DNA of 64,000 nucleotides from Acanthaster planci (GCF_001949145.1 NW_019091361.1:3031564-3095563), one strand, 5' to 3'; counted from the first letter of the stretch, positions 46,101-57,641 are shown. Notes: a model not told the origin generated them from the sequence alone. Numbers and translations: made by a program.

Positions 46101-49100
46101 AATCTCAATTGCAACAGTGGTTATCCATGTTCCAGCAAAGTAGGACAATCAATTATGTCTTAATGGCCAGGCATAAGAAAAGGAACGATAAGGTACAACT
46201 TGGCCAGTCTTACCTCTAATGACTGCTCAGTTAGGTTGGACAGTGCCTGGACTAGAGAGGGCGCAATCTGACCCAGTCTGGCATCCTGAGTACCAAGATT
46301 ACTGAACACCACATCGCCTGGAAATGACAAGGAGACAATGGATTTCCAAACAATGTATGAACGCAAGTGGACGGATAGCACCATTCTGATGCAAGGCCTG
46401 ACTGACACTCTCTCTGCTTGGTCACGAAATGCAGCCGTACACACACACACAGAGTCCCCTCTGTAACTGTTCTGGAAAGGTGAGATGGACCCACCACACA
46501 TCCACTGCCTTAGGGAGGGTTTCAAAAATTAAGAACGTTCCCGTTCTGTTGGACTGTTCCCACTGGAACACTGGCGCTGGAACATGCCCGCATCGCAAGC
46601 ACATTCTAGACAGTTCCTGGCATCGTTCCATTTGGAACACATGCTCCCAGCGGAACGGTGCTGCAGTTACATTTGCAATCGGGAAGAAAGATTTTTGGCA
46701 TTCATTTCTTAGACCCTGCGTCTGCAGGACGGCAGCTGGAGCGCAGCATTTTGTGATTTACTCCTCACGAAGGTTAACTTTTCTCCCATTTTTTCTTTCC
46801 ACATTCACCATGGCATAGCTTACCATGCAATGACTTTAGAGTATAATCTGGACACCGTTAATTTTATTGTGTTAATGTTAACATCTGTACTTGCAAGTGT
46901 TTTATTTATTGTCAGGTTTGCGTGATAGAGGGATTTATCATGGCAATGTTTCCACGCATAAGTATACCGTCATATCAGAAACAATTTAAAAACCTAACCT
47001 GTAATTGAAGGGGTGCGGGGTGAGGTCTTCAAATATCAAGGTTGAATGACATGACTAAGGCAATTAAGCTCAACGTTGGTATTGCAGCCTATAGCCGAGT
47101 GATACACACACCAACATATACATGTACTCTGCATGAAGTCAGTATGTAGTGATTTTTACTTTTGTATCTCAGTTAAAAACAAAATTTCCATCATCACATT
47201 AACAATTTTTGTCACATCACAAAGTAGTTTACCTACGCTTGTTTGTCATGGTAGGCTCCGTTTTTGGACATTGGCTAAAATTTGTACATGGTCGATATGA
47301 AGCTACCCGAATGGGGACGTTTCGATGGGAACACATGTTCCCGTCGGATCATTTTCACAAAGGAACACAGCATTCCATGTGGAACATCACATTCCCAACA
47401 GAATAGCCAACCGTTCTGGAATGAGAACATGGCATTCTAATGGGAACGTTTCGACTGTTCCAAGACGCTCCCTTACCTGCAAGTTTAGCCACCAGGTCCT
47501 CCTTTTCCCCTCTGAGGTAGCTCCTGAGGTGTTTCTGGCAGGCCGCAACCGCCTCCATGACACGCTGTGCTGACACCAGCCAGCCTTGTAGTTTGTCATA
47601 CTCCAGGTACAGGGAAGCCGGACTAGGCGACTTTCCCCAGTTATCCCATTCACCCATTACTAGGGACAGAAATACAAAACAGCTATTCAAACGTTGAAAA
47701 TTTGGAGGAGTTTTCCTCAGGACCTTTCCTCAGAATTCAAATGTTATTCACCGTTAAGCAAGCTTGAATAATGTATCCTCATTTGACATCATCTCATGGA
47801 TGGGTTGCTGATCATGTGTCGTTGAATTACTGTGTATTACCCAAACGCAAAATTGATAAACTACTTCAAAAATAAGTTCCAGTTTTAAGGCCTTCTTAGC
47901 GATACATGGAAGTTTCAATACTAGGTCACAAGAAATTTTGGCATAAATTTATAATTTGTGACAGGGACTTTGGCAGAGCACTTGTATGAATGAAGTTTTA
48001 CCAATGCACTCATTGACGTTCATCATTTTGTAAAATATACCGAGGTAAGTTACACAAGCTGAAAGAATACAAAGAAAAACAATTTTCTAGTGAAACCAGA
48101 ATCCAATAATTTGGAGCTGGAAATTACAGTAATTAATTGGGCAAATAATTCAATTCCCGGGAAAAAACAAGTTGGAAAGCAAGCTGCTCTGACAAATGTG
48201 CTACTTGTGGATGGCTGTCGAGATCAGCCCAATTTAAACTCAGGTGAACAATTTTTCTTAGGTTGAAAAAAAACTGTGCCCAACAGTACAATATGCAACA
48301 ATCTTTGACGCACAATTGTACCTCTCGTTTACAGCTGATGTTTTATAATAGAGAAAAAATTGGAGAGCAACGTATTTTCTGCTTTGCAGCTCTTTATACA
48401 GAATCTAGTTATTTGAGAAATATTCATCCTTCCAAAAGATGTTTGACATCTGATGTTCAATTTGTACTTACCATGTCCATACTTAGAGTCTGACAGCGTG
48501 GAGGGTGACGTGAAGGGAATGCCGGTCAATTGATTCAGCTGCTGCAAGAGAATACACCCATCATCTACAGCAACAAAAAAAAGAGAATAAGTACATTCGA
48601 AAAGGTTTTTGAAGTGCAAATCATTCAGTCAGTAAAAATCAAGAGGAATTTTGAGACTGTACAGAGGAAGATCTGCTGTGATTAAAACATAACTTTTCCA
48701 CTTCTTCGAGGTCATACCAATCAGTAAGTCATTTCCTGAATCTAAGTCCAACATGCCTACTACTTGAGCTCATTTAACCATTCAACACACCAGCAAACTG
48801 GAAGACTGGAAACATGTATAATTCTGGAGAACTTGATACTGATGGTCTAAATTTAATGGAAGCAAAACTTTCACAGAAAACTCAAATATTTATGTTTGTA
48901 TCTGCTAAGTAAGATCCACCCCTCACAATTACAGTACCCAACAAATGTTTGTCTCCTTTGACTGTGTAATCTAGAAACAATCTTGGATATTAAATCAAGC
49001 TTAACCTTCGAATGGCCACAGTTAAGCTAAGAGTTGAGAGATGCATGGCCTTTCAATACCCTTTATTCTTGGGGTAGCTGTGTTTCACACATCCATTTTA

Positions 49101-52100
49101 AAAGCAAGAAACGATCACACATCAGGACCATCTACTCTCTGACATGCATTTCATCACTCATATAAACAGGTTGGTGACCTACCGCAGGCAGCAAGGGGTA
49201 CAAAGAGGTCCAAGTGACCCCCCTGAGCACCAGGCAGGATGTTGGCACACAGCTGCTCCCAGAAATACTTGAGTTCAGGTCTCTCCAGGGATGCTCGGCT
49301 GGTTGCCATGGAGCCCACCAGCTGGATCTCGTCGCAGCCCTCAACCATGATGCCGATACTCCTGAGGACAACCCCCCCCCAAAAAAGAAAAAAATTATGA
49401 AAAACAAAAATCAAAGGCGTATCCAGACATTTTGATTAAATTACTTGCTCCACAGGGCCTACAATGCCCTACCAAAAATTCTTATCTCATACCCTGAGGG
49501 TGAGTGTGTCATTTGATTTTTCTCTTTGCAAGCAGTTTTTGAAAGTATTTGTTGTATCGGATAGTATCCGGATGATACCGTGATCAAATTGGTCCACACT
49601 ACAGGCTACAGTTTTGTGATCAAACCTCACAAAACTTCTTAGGATCAAGACCTTTTCAAAACACTTGCACAATGCAACATCAATGGGACCCTCGACAGTT
49701 TTCACCAAAACATTGCCAATATTCATATATATTAATTTATCAAAATAAGCATCTCAGTTGATACATTTGTGATGGAAACTGAAACAAAATAACATACAAA
49801 ATTGCCATAACACTGATTCTGTGGCATCCAATCACACATGGGATAAACAGAGACTAATTGCCTCTGCAATGGGCCCCAGGCAGAAACAACAGTTCCCCCA
49901 GTAAACAACAGAAAGGCTGGCCACTTCCGTGATTAGTCAAAATAAGACCACTTATGGCAGGACCAGGAAAAGTCTACCAACACCCACTGCGTACATACAC
50001 TTGACGAACAGTATGTGTTAACCAGCTAAGTGCAAAAATGTCAGCCTGTAGTGTCAGCCCAAGGGCTTACTCTAAGGACAACTCTCCTTCCCAAGAATTA
50101 CAGATTTTGCCCTCTTCAATGGCCCAAATGCCTTGTTTTTTCCACCATTTCACCACAGAATGATTAAAACAGTGCCAGTGAAAGACCGGAGACCATCTGG
50201 TTTACACAAAAGCAAACTTGGACTAAGAAATTAAAAATGATGAGTGTAAAAAAACAAATAGAAATGTCCTACATCTCCACTGCAAAGTTGGCTTTAATCA
50301 ATTAATTTGGTTAATTAATATAAACTTTACACCATCATACCTTGCCTGCATTCCAGCTAGCACTTCCTCAATCTTGAACAGGAGAGACTCCAAGGTGGTT
50401 CCGATGTACTCATAGGCTACAACCAAGACATCAGGCTTGACAGCAGAGATGAGAAGCTGATGAGATAAATAGAGAGCAATAAACATGAATGAAGATTTCA
50501 GATAAAATACTCCGTGGCCCACTCCCTTTGGCATACTGAACCAACTGCACAGAATCGGTATCCAGTACCACCCCTTTTACTTTACGGAAAAAAAGTCTGT
50601 TGGCAAGACGAACCTGCATAGCGGTAATCTGTGAGGAGATCACAAGCAGACGGGGGTTCTGGCGTGGCCCTGCGGGACTCAGCTTGCCCAGTGCACTGTG
50701 GGAACGGGTTGCAATGCCTCCTGGGTAATCACCCCCTGCAGACAAGTCTCTCCTGAACAAAATTAGCAAAGATACAACAATCGTCAGGAAGTGGAACAGA
50801 TATTGGGTATTCAAGAATTCCGCCAAATGAGCAACACATTAATTATGTCAAAATAGCTACCTGCGGGTGACCGGTTTCTTGGCCTCGTGTCGGATGGACT
50901 GTAGCAGGGCTGCGCCCACGGGTTGGCCCATCTCCAAGGCAATGCTTGCTGAAAGGGTGACCGCCTCTGTGGATACTCCAGAGAAGTCAAGATCATCTCT
51001 CTGAATGTTCAAAGTGAATTCAAAAGTTCGCAAGTGGTTCGTTTTGCAGCAAACACTGAAGTTTTGGAGATGTTTCATACAGGGATGTGCTCAATTCATC
51101 ACGATGACTTGATACAATTTTATGATCTCCACAATTTCAATCGCGATGAAGTTGCTCAGTGTGGCATGGTGATTATGCCATTCACTTTTTGCATGTTTGA
51201 TATGCACTGAGAGGGAATTTATGTCCTGAAATAACAAGAACTATAGTTAGTTTTAATAGAAAATTATACCTGCCTTTCAGGATTCATTTCTGATGACGAT
51301 TTACTAAAAAAAAGTCTGAAAGCAATGGAAGATAAACTTTCAGAAATAATTTCAGTCCATTTGTAAAGCCATTCAAAGTCAAGAAAGTTCTGAAGAATCA
51401 CTCGTAAACGTGGGTTCAGCATTTTGTAATAAAAACCATTTACAGAATCCAACCGAGAAGGCATATGAAGCTACTGACCCCTTGGGCTCGATGCTGTTCT
51501 CTTCTGGACTTTGCTCCCAGCCCGTAATCAAACTCCCTCGCCGGCTCTGTCCAAGACCTCCCGTGCTTGCGCACTGGCAAGGCGTTCACTGTCTTACTGT
51601 TGGCATGTTTCCAGGTGGACGGGGGCATTCCAGGCTGGTTGGGATTGCCAGAATGCACCATGCTCTGGTAGGCGTTCTCTAGATCCTGGGGTCGGGGGTC
51701 AGGGTCCAGCCAGACAGGACGGCTGTCCACTGGGTGGATAGGTCCAATTAAAAAAGACATAAGTGTGACAGTGTTTAATATGGAGTTTTATACCACCATT
51801 AATTATTGATTACTGACCCACGGAAAGTTGATTTTGCCCAAGGCCCTCATAAAAACCATCTCTGTATCCAAGTCTGTGATCATTCGCAGGGTACTCACAG
51901 CTGCTTGAGACAAGGACATCACTTGATCTTTGCTTTTTCTTCTTTTTGGCTTCAGAGTCATCCAAAGTTGAGCCATCTCCCATCCGGCCATACAGGCCAA
52001 ACTGAAAAGACAACATAGTCAAAAGCAACATCAGCATGGATGACCAGAGCTACCAAAACTGGAAAAAAACATACTTTGTTTATCCTGTGAAGGAATTGTT

Positions 52101-55100
52101 GAGAGTCCTGATATTGGCCAAAGTATTAGACCAAATATGAAACGAATTTGGTGGTTTTTAAAGCATGTATGATCCAGTTCTCACAAGTACATTTATCTAT
52201 TGTCACCCGTTAAGGCTGGTAGACTGAAATATGCAGCAACTGATTACAATCTTCTGGGTGTACTGCACAGCGACATCTTCTAATGCTGGAAAAGCCAAGC
52301 TAGCAGTTAGTGAAGGTGGAGCAATACTATTTTCTCTGGGAACCACACTCCAATGCATTTTACACGTTCACCCAAATACTCAATGTCTTTCTGAATATTC
52401 CGCTGAAACTTAAAATTACTCACAGGGCTGACGCGCACGTAGTGCATGAATGTGCAAAGTGAAGTCACCCTCTGCAGCTCTGCTTGCAATGCCTCCCAGC
52501 ACAGCACCTTTAAACTTTACGAGCCAGTTGACTGCACCACAGCACAGACGGAGTTATAGCTCTGTGGCCGGGAATAAACTGGGCCTTTTAACTGGACTTA
52601 CATCTTTGGGTGATTGGGCAACGTCCAGCGTCTGGAGGCAGTGAACGTAATGCCTCTTCCATGCTCCGTATTCGTTATCCTTGGGTTTGTAAGGCAAGAA
52701 CCAGCCCAGTTTGATGCATTTAGGCATCCACAGAATGTCCTGCAAATTACAACATTTGAAGTACACAAATGATTGCCATAAAAATAGCGTAAGTAGGCAA
52801 AGAGTGTATAGATGTTCAGAAATGGGTCATTCTATAAATTCGCGGTCTGTCCCTGCTACACATGACCTGTATAATTTGACAAAAAGGCATATTGGTGAAA
52901 TTGATTTCAAACTATTATTTGTTTGGCAGATAATTTGCAGTACCTTTTTACTCTTAGAAATTAAAGAATGAATTGTAAACATAAAAAAAATCACACGCTA
53001 GACGTAACAGGGACAGGAAAAAATTGGACCCCAAATTTAGAGAATGACCCAAATGGTTTTTCAAATTTGATGGTATACAGAAGCCGTGAAGTTGTACTTT
53101 AGCACGTCTTTGGGAAAAGACACTACCATTGAGACCAGATGATAAATCTGTGGCTCTTCACACATGTATGTAAACTGAAATGAACACGTGCGACATATTA
53201 TACCAGAGGGCCGAGTAGGCAATCATATAATACATCGTGATTGGTCGTATGATGATTTCTAATGGGTGTTAGAAATCTATCTTGCCACATTGCAGTTCTG
53301 AGGCCGCACTGTGTGAAAATGTAAAAAGCTTTCCATGACAGCAACATGTTTGATAGCACATTGTGTCACACTGTGTCCATTTATCTGCGCTGTGATCCCT
53401 ACCTCATTCTGCAGGTGAATCCCCCATTCAACCACATTTTAGGAATTGACGGATCACAGAAGCCAGCCCTGAACAAAAATATCTGCAACTGATGATAGCA
53501 CGGTGGCTGTCAGTCTCGGTTTCATTGTTGTATTCGAGTCCATCACAAGTCCTTTTACAAGTCCCTTCGCAAGTCCAGTCACAAGTCCCTTCACAAGGCC
53601 AGTCATATTGGTGAACAATGACAGAGGAGTGCTTTTGTCAGAGCTCATTTGAATGGCTTATGAATTGGCTTCAGACTGAATGACTTGTGATGGACTTGTG
53701 AGGGATTAACAGGGACTTGCAATGGACTCGAATACAATGCTGCTCTGCTTCGCTGTCATGCGAACAGGTTCAGTTCACAGGGATAGATGACCAACCTGCT
53801 CGGCAAGGAACTTCCAATGCCAGCACACCATGGCGGCCTTGCTCAGACTACGGGGGTCCAGGTAGGACAGGATGTAGAGTGCCAGAAAGCGCGGCAGCAC
53901 CGCAGTGAAGTCCAGGTGCTCCAGGGGAACACGCCCCTGGAACCAGTTGTAGAGGTAAAGGAGCTGTGCCCGTCGGCAGCGCAGCAGGATGTACTGCAAG
54001 AAACGCTTCCTCTGAGCATCCGTCCACAGGTCAAACTTGTTCAAAGTATTGGAAAGTTAACAGTTTGTTAACCTGAAGAAGGGATTATCATGCCATAGCA
54101 CAAAAGATAGCAGCACTCAGAAAAAGGTTTCAAAATGTTATTTGATGTAAGTCAAGTGAAACAAGCATTACGCAAACAATGAATCTTTTACAAGGCTTTG
54201 TGAAAAGCAAGTTACTGACGGCATGCAAAGATGTTTGTTTAAAAAGTTGTCACAAAGGCCAAAGCAGGATTGGTCTTGTCTTTTTTCTCCTAATTCACAG
54301 AAAAAACTTGTTATTGACAGACTTGCCGATTAGATATCTAAAAATGATCCACTAGACCGACCCTTGTTTTTTTTAACAAAAGATCATCTCAAAATTTTTG
54401 ACTAGAATCAAAGCCCCAATCCAGGCACTTTGTCACGTTTTAAGAGTTATGTCAAGGTTGGCTTCTGTTTCTCTGGAATTCTTTGTGAAATAAAACCCAT
54501 CAAATCCCCCACTCATGAAAACTGATATAGTAATAACTGATTAGTCTGAGTTAAGCGCATGATTGGGAGATGCACTGTGTCACTGGTTGGCACAGTGAGA
54601 CAATAACTGAAGCAGCCCTCTCAGGAGGGAATTAAGAATCCCCAGCTTTTTTTTACTACTCATAGTCAACGACGAGGCTTGAATCCGCACCTCATGACCT
54701 TATTATCTAATCTGTAAGTTGGCTGTGGCACCAAGTGTGAGCTTTTCTGAGCCTTTAGGGTTAGAAGCAGTGCTCTTGTTAATTTCCAAGCTTACCCAAT
54801 GGCCAATTAGTTCTCTTCTTTCTACAAATATCTGTCAAGGAAATGGAAAATGGCCGTTTATCTTAATGCAACTGTCAAAATCAAAGTTTTTCCATCATTC
54901 TCTTCTCTTCAAAGGTTTCAATTCTGCTTTCCTGGGGGAGAAAGATGTTGAATCCTTAACTACCTTGTTAGTGGCAACCAAACTAGCAAACCTTTCTCCC
55001 TGCATCTTATCAAGCTTCACTGCAAATCATGATTCCACCATCTTCGTGAGAAGGGATTAAATTGAGTCATTCCTTGCTACACCAGCATAAATGCCTTTCC

Positions 55101-55649
55101 AAGATGAATACTGACAAAAGCAGACTACAAACCCTCCAAGCACCTGTATTAGCCTCCAAACACCCTGTACCTTAATTCTCCAGGAAACAATTCACCACGA
55201 TGAGTAAACAGGGATTTCCCCTTCAAGGAAAGCCATGAAATGAAGCAACCAAAATGAGTGACATCTAACTCAAACAAATTAGGCCTGTTATTTGAAATAA
55301 AATTGGAAATTCTTTTAAAATCTCATCTCAAACGGTTCCGTTAATCAGGGAGAACTCCCCCATGCTTCAGCTAAGACTATCATAAATGCTGCGGCTGTGT
55401 GCCGAGTCCACACACCTGCTCATTGGACGGCTTGTGAAGGATGGGCGTCCACTGGCTCTGGTTGGTCTTCATCTTCAGTGTCTGGAAATTGCCCTCGCTA
55501 GCCAGCGGGGCCACCATGGCAGTTTTCTTGGCTGACTTGGCCGCTCGTTCCGTGGGATAGACAGGCTCTCGGAGGGAAGCAAGTGGCGCCAGGCCAATCC
55601 GGTTGCTAGGGGTGCCATTGGTCCTTGATTCTCTGGCTTTCGCTGCCAT
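37129..55649 (-). CDS. ECT2L: ECT2L: F-box, DUF4347-like, RhoGEF (DH) and PH domain protein (20 coding exons)
   Basis: Exons in transcript order: 55649-55416, 54035-53796, 52739-52602, 52001-51899, 51729-51479, 51000-50861, 50752-50614, 50456-50341, 49361-49183, 48564-48472, 47659-47477, 46317-46214, 45678-45562, 44813-44616, 42972-42773, 41942-41795, 40565-40335, 39600-39449, 38179-38007, 37259-37129. Phase holds at every GT-AG junction; 1089 residues (human about 904). The F-box region (about 120-167) has [19 protein letters not shown] and [11 protein letters not shown]. Residues about 400-545 resemble DUF4347 ([27 protein letters not shown]). The DH domain (about 746-935) has [11 protein letters not shown] and [15 protein letters not shown]. 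The PH domain (about 985-1085) has [11 protein letters not shown] and RRWVCSAE. It is predicted to activate Rho-family GTPases, and the F-box suggests SCF ubiquitin-ligase contact. Residues 680-745 are acidic and probably disordered. The N gap falls in intron 18, but the flanking phases match. Confidence 0.95.
37345..37662. repeat. Imperfect CCCAACC-type minisatellite
   Basis: About 300 bases of irregular repeats of CCCAACC, CCCAATT, CCAACCAAG and CCCAGTCCA on the plus strand, in the last intron of ECT2L. Period is irregular (roughly 10-15 bases). A LINE fragment interrupts its right end. Confidence 0.8.
37663..37871 (+). mobile_element. Short LINE 3' insert flanked by about 38-base direct repeats
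   Basis: The insert encodes [12 protein letters not shown] then [16 protein letters not shown], the C-terminal end of a LINE-type polyprotein. It is bounded by near-identical direct repeats at 37624-37662 and 37872-37911 (both containing CCCAAGCCAGCTTAATACCC), which look like a long target-site duplication within the minisatellite. Confidence 0.7.
38843..39182. other. Assembly gap (340 N)
   Basis: Run of N in ECT2L intron 18, between exon 18 (39449) and exon 19 (38179). The phases on each side agree (2 then 1), so no coding exon need be missing. Confidence 0.99.
41143..41297. repeat. 26-bp minisatellite, six units, in ECT2L intron 16
   Basis: Six head-to-tail copies of AGAGGTGCCATAGAACAGGA followed by ACCACA. 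The first four units carry CATAG and the last two CACAG; otherwise they are nearly identical, indicating recent expansion. Apparent ORFs across it ([11 protein letters not shown] repeats) are repeat artefacts. Confidence 0.95.
42137..42365. mobile_element. MITE, GGGTCATTCTATAAATT family, copy 2
   Basis: Degraded termini (GAAATTAGGGGTCC and TTTTGGACCC) with the family interior TTAATGCAAATTACCTGCCAA and GATATTTCCATGT. It lies in ECT2L intron 15. Confidence 0.75.
43115..43215 (+). mobile_element. tRNA-derived SINE fragment
   Basis: Head TTAGGGTTTGTGACTTGTGATC, B-box-like GGTTTGAATCC at 43148-43158, then TTGTGAACTTTGGCAAGCC. Same arrangement as the SINE at 26285-26425. It lies in ECT2L intron 14. 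Confidence 0.55.
43925..44155 (-). mobile_element. LINE remnant, reverse-transcriptase C-terminal end
   Basis: The minus-strand frame reads [15 protein letters not shown] then [13 protein letters not shown], the typical C-terminal end of Rex/CR1-type non-LTR retrotransposons. Short and isolated, so a dead 5'-truncated copy inside ECT2L intron 14. Confidence 0.8.
45035..45270 (+). mobile_element. tRNA-derived SINE with good A and B boxes
   Basis: A-box-like GGTGGTGCAACGG (45051-45063) and a perfect B box GGTTCGAATCC (45095-45105), spaced as in tRNA genes, followed by a non-tRNA body. The tail contains a 24-base tandem pair (GGCTTTGGAGCTAAAG units at 45213-45260). It lies in ECT2L intron 13. 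Confidence 0.75.
45837..46000. mobile_element. MITE, TTGTATTCGAGTCC family, copy
   Basis: TTGTAGGTGAGTCCCTTCAC at the left, ATAATGGACTTGATCACAAC at the right, and core GAACAATGACGAAGGAATGC. It lies in ECT2L intron 12. Confidence 0.6.
46528..46660. repeat. GGAAC/GTTCC motif cluster 1
   Basis: At least nine GGAAC or GTTCC pentamers in about 130 bases (for example GAACGTTCCCGTTC, CACTGGAACACTGG, GTTCCATTTGGAAC). It looks like a small inverted-repeat element related to 47312-47470. It lies in ECT2L intron 11. Confidence 0.55.
47312..47470. repeat. GGAAC/GTTCC motif cluster 2
   Basis: Dense GGAAC/ATTCC/GTTCC pentamers, including GGGAACACATGTTCCC and ATTCCATGTGGAAC. Begins GGGGACGTTTCGATGGGAAC and ends with ATGGGAACGTTTCGACTGTTCC. 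It adjoins ECT2L exon 11 on its downstream side. Confidence 0.55.
52824..53050. mobile_element. MITE, GGGTCATTCTATAAATT family, copy 3 (reverse)
   Basis: GGGTCATTCTATAAATTCGC at the left and GGACCCCAAATTTAGAGAATGACCC at the right form the family's terminal inverted repeat. It lies in ECT2L intron 2. Confidence 0.85.
53528..53737. mobile_element. MITE, TTGTATTCGAGTCC family, best-preserved copy
   Basis: TTGTATTCGAGTCCATCAC at the left is the near-complement of the right end GGACTCGAATACAA. Subterminal ACAAGTCC(C/T)TT units repeat four times on one side and appear inverted on the other. It lies in ECT2L intron 2. Confidence 0.85.
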
Positions 55650-55667
55650 TTCTGATCAATTACTTAT
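55650..55667 (-). other. ECT2L 5' UTR part of exon 2 (untranslated exon upstream)
   Basis: In the ECT2L sense the start codon is preceded by 18 bases and then by a good acceptor, CATTCTTTTTCAG. This shows the start-codon exon is not the first exon, so the true promoter lies further right, possibly near 57.5 kb. I cannot place the first exon. Confidence 0.6.
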
Positions 55668-57612
55668 CTGAAAAAGAATGATATCAAATAATGAGGACAT
55701 GAAGTATGAAAATACTGACTTGAACACATTGAACATACATGTAGATATTGAACACACATAAGCATTCATAAACAAGTTGACAAACATTTGAGAAATAAAT
55801 AGGCCTCCTTTCTGTATACTCTTATTAACAGAATTCAGGAATAATTCATACACAAACAAAAAGTAACAAACTGTAAACTTGTTAAGTTCTGCTGATTGAC
55901 AGGATCAACAAATTGAGATTAAGATATTAAACCAATGTTACAAACAACGGCAACCTTAGTTTTGAACCCTGCCACTGAATCACAAAGACACAGAAAATGT
56001 CAAGACTGGTCAGAATTTCATATTTTCTATGACTGCCCTTTCCAAATTTGAGCCTCAATCCTTGTGTTAAAGGGAGACTTCCCATGGCTACAAGGTTGTT
56101 TTTAACCGAGACACACCCCTTGTAAGATATTTGAGAAATTCAAAACACAAAAAGAGGTGCCCCAATGACTTACGTACATGTATCAACTAACAATCTCATT
56201 GAGAGAGGTGTTCCTTGACGGGCAGTACTAGAACCGGGTATCTGATTCCCCTAAGGGGCGGGTACCGAGGTACCCATAATAACGGAAACCCCAAGTACAT
56301 GTTTCTTCCATCGCGCCCTGGCCCACTCTACTGCAGAGCTGCTGACATTACTTCGTTTGGCAACCATAAGTTAAATTTAGCAGGCATACTTTGCTACTTG
56401 AGATTCGTGAATAAAATCGTAAGTTTCTGAAATAAACTACAGTATAGTAAACTTGAGGTTGTTGGGTCATTACTGTGGTACAGTTAGTTGGATGTGTAGA
56501 CTCGCATCACCACAGACGGGCAGCCTGCATGGCTGCATCACTGAGCAAGCACAGCTAGCTAAGCCCTCACATTCTCAGGGAGGCTTGCAGGTTCACACAT
56601 GCAATGCATGCGTGCTTCATCAGTCTAGCTGCCTGCTAAGTTGCACTTGGTATGTAGGTTAAGATTGGTTCTTTTTGATAATAATCGGCAACCTCAAGAT
56701 CAAGAAAATGCTGGTGAAAGGGGGCTTAAAAGATGTTTGGGCCTTCTCAGATTTTTCCAGTCCGCAACCAATCAATCATGTGTCAATGGACATGATGGAA
56801 AGGGCACTTGCCTGAGAGTCTGCGACAAATTTAGCATGTTTAGGCAATTTTGGGTAATAAAATCGACAAAAATGGAATTGGGGACCCATAATCAGCAGAC
56901 GGGTTATGCCTTTGCCATGCCACAGGGGGCCTACAGCCCCACTCAATGAGACAAGAACCAACTTGAGCCTAGATAGGCTAGGGTACCTACCGGTAGGCCT
57001 ACTTGCTACACACGCTAAATGAATGTGCGTCTGCGTTCTACAATGTCAGTGGCTTACTCACACGCACATTTTCACCACATAAAACATGGCAACGTATGCA
57101 TGGTATGAACGGATAACAGAAAAATATATAGGCCTAATGCATGACATGTGACAGGTAAATAAAGAGGTTGGCGTAGGCAGATGCCTAAATTGGGCCAGGT
57201 GTAAATTCAAGCACCGGATCAGCAAGTTACCGTTAGTGTTTCTGTTGTTTAACATCAGCGTGACTTTATTCCAACTCAAGGCAATTACTTCACGATGGCT
57301 TAACCATTACAATCATTTTACACAAGCCTACTTTTCCTAGATGACAACTTTTAGGTGCTTGGTTTTGTGAACTGTGGAAAGTTTGGTTAAATTTGTTCCA
57401 ATCTACTCGAGATTCACTGCATGCAGCCGCGATCCACTCAGCGATCAAGCATCCATCCAAATTGTAATAATGAACTTTGACCTCATCATCAGCCTTCGCG
57501 CCGTCTCCAGATAGATACTCTTTATTTCTACATATAATTCGGCCAGCACGTCACTTTATTATCATAGCCATTCGGTATGCAGTAAACCAAGTAACTTTCT
57601 CTGTAGCGTCCT
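55668..57612. other. ECT2L 5' untranslated intron or upstream region
   Basis: No coding exon supported. Probably the first intron of ECT2L, given the acceptor at 55668. Short ORFs here lack splice context or family motifs. Confidence 0.45.
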
Positions 57613-57641
57613 GTTGGCTAGACAACCGATAGCGCTTGCGC
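57613..57641 (-). promoter_or_regulatory. X-box-like and NRF1-like promoter patch upstream of ECT2L
   Basis: GTTGGCTAGACAAC (57613-57626) is close to the RFX X-box (GTNRCC, short spacer, RGYAAC) with one mismatch in each half. GCGCTTGCGC (57632-57641) resembles an NRF1 site. Both lie about 2 kb upstream of the ECT2L start codon. Motif and position only. Confidence 0.3.
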
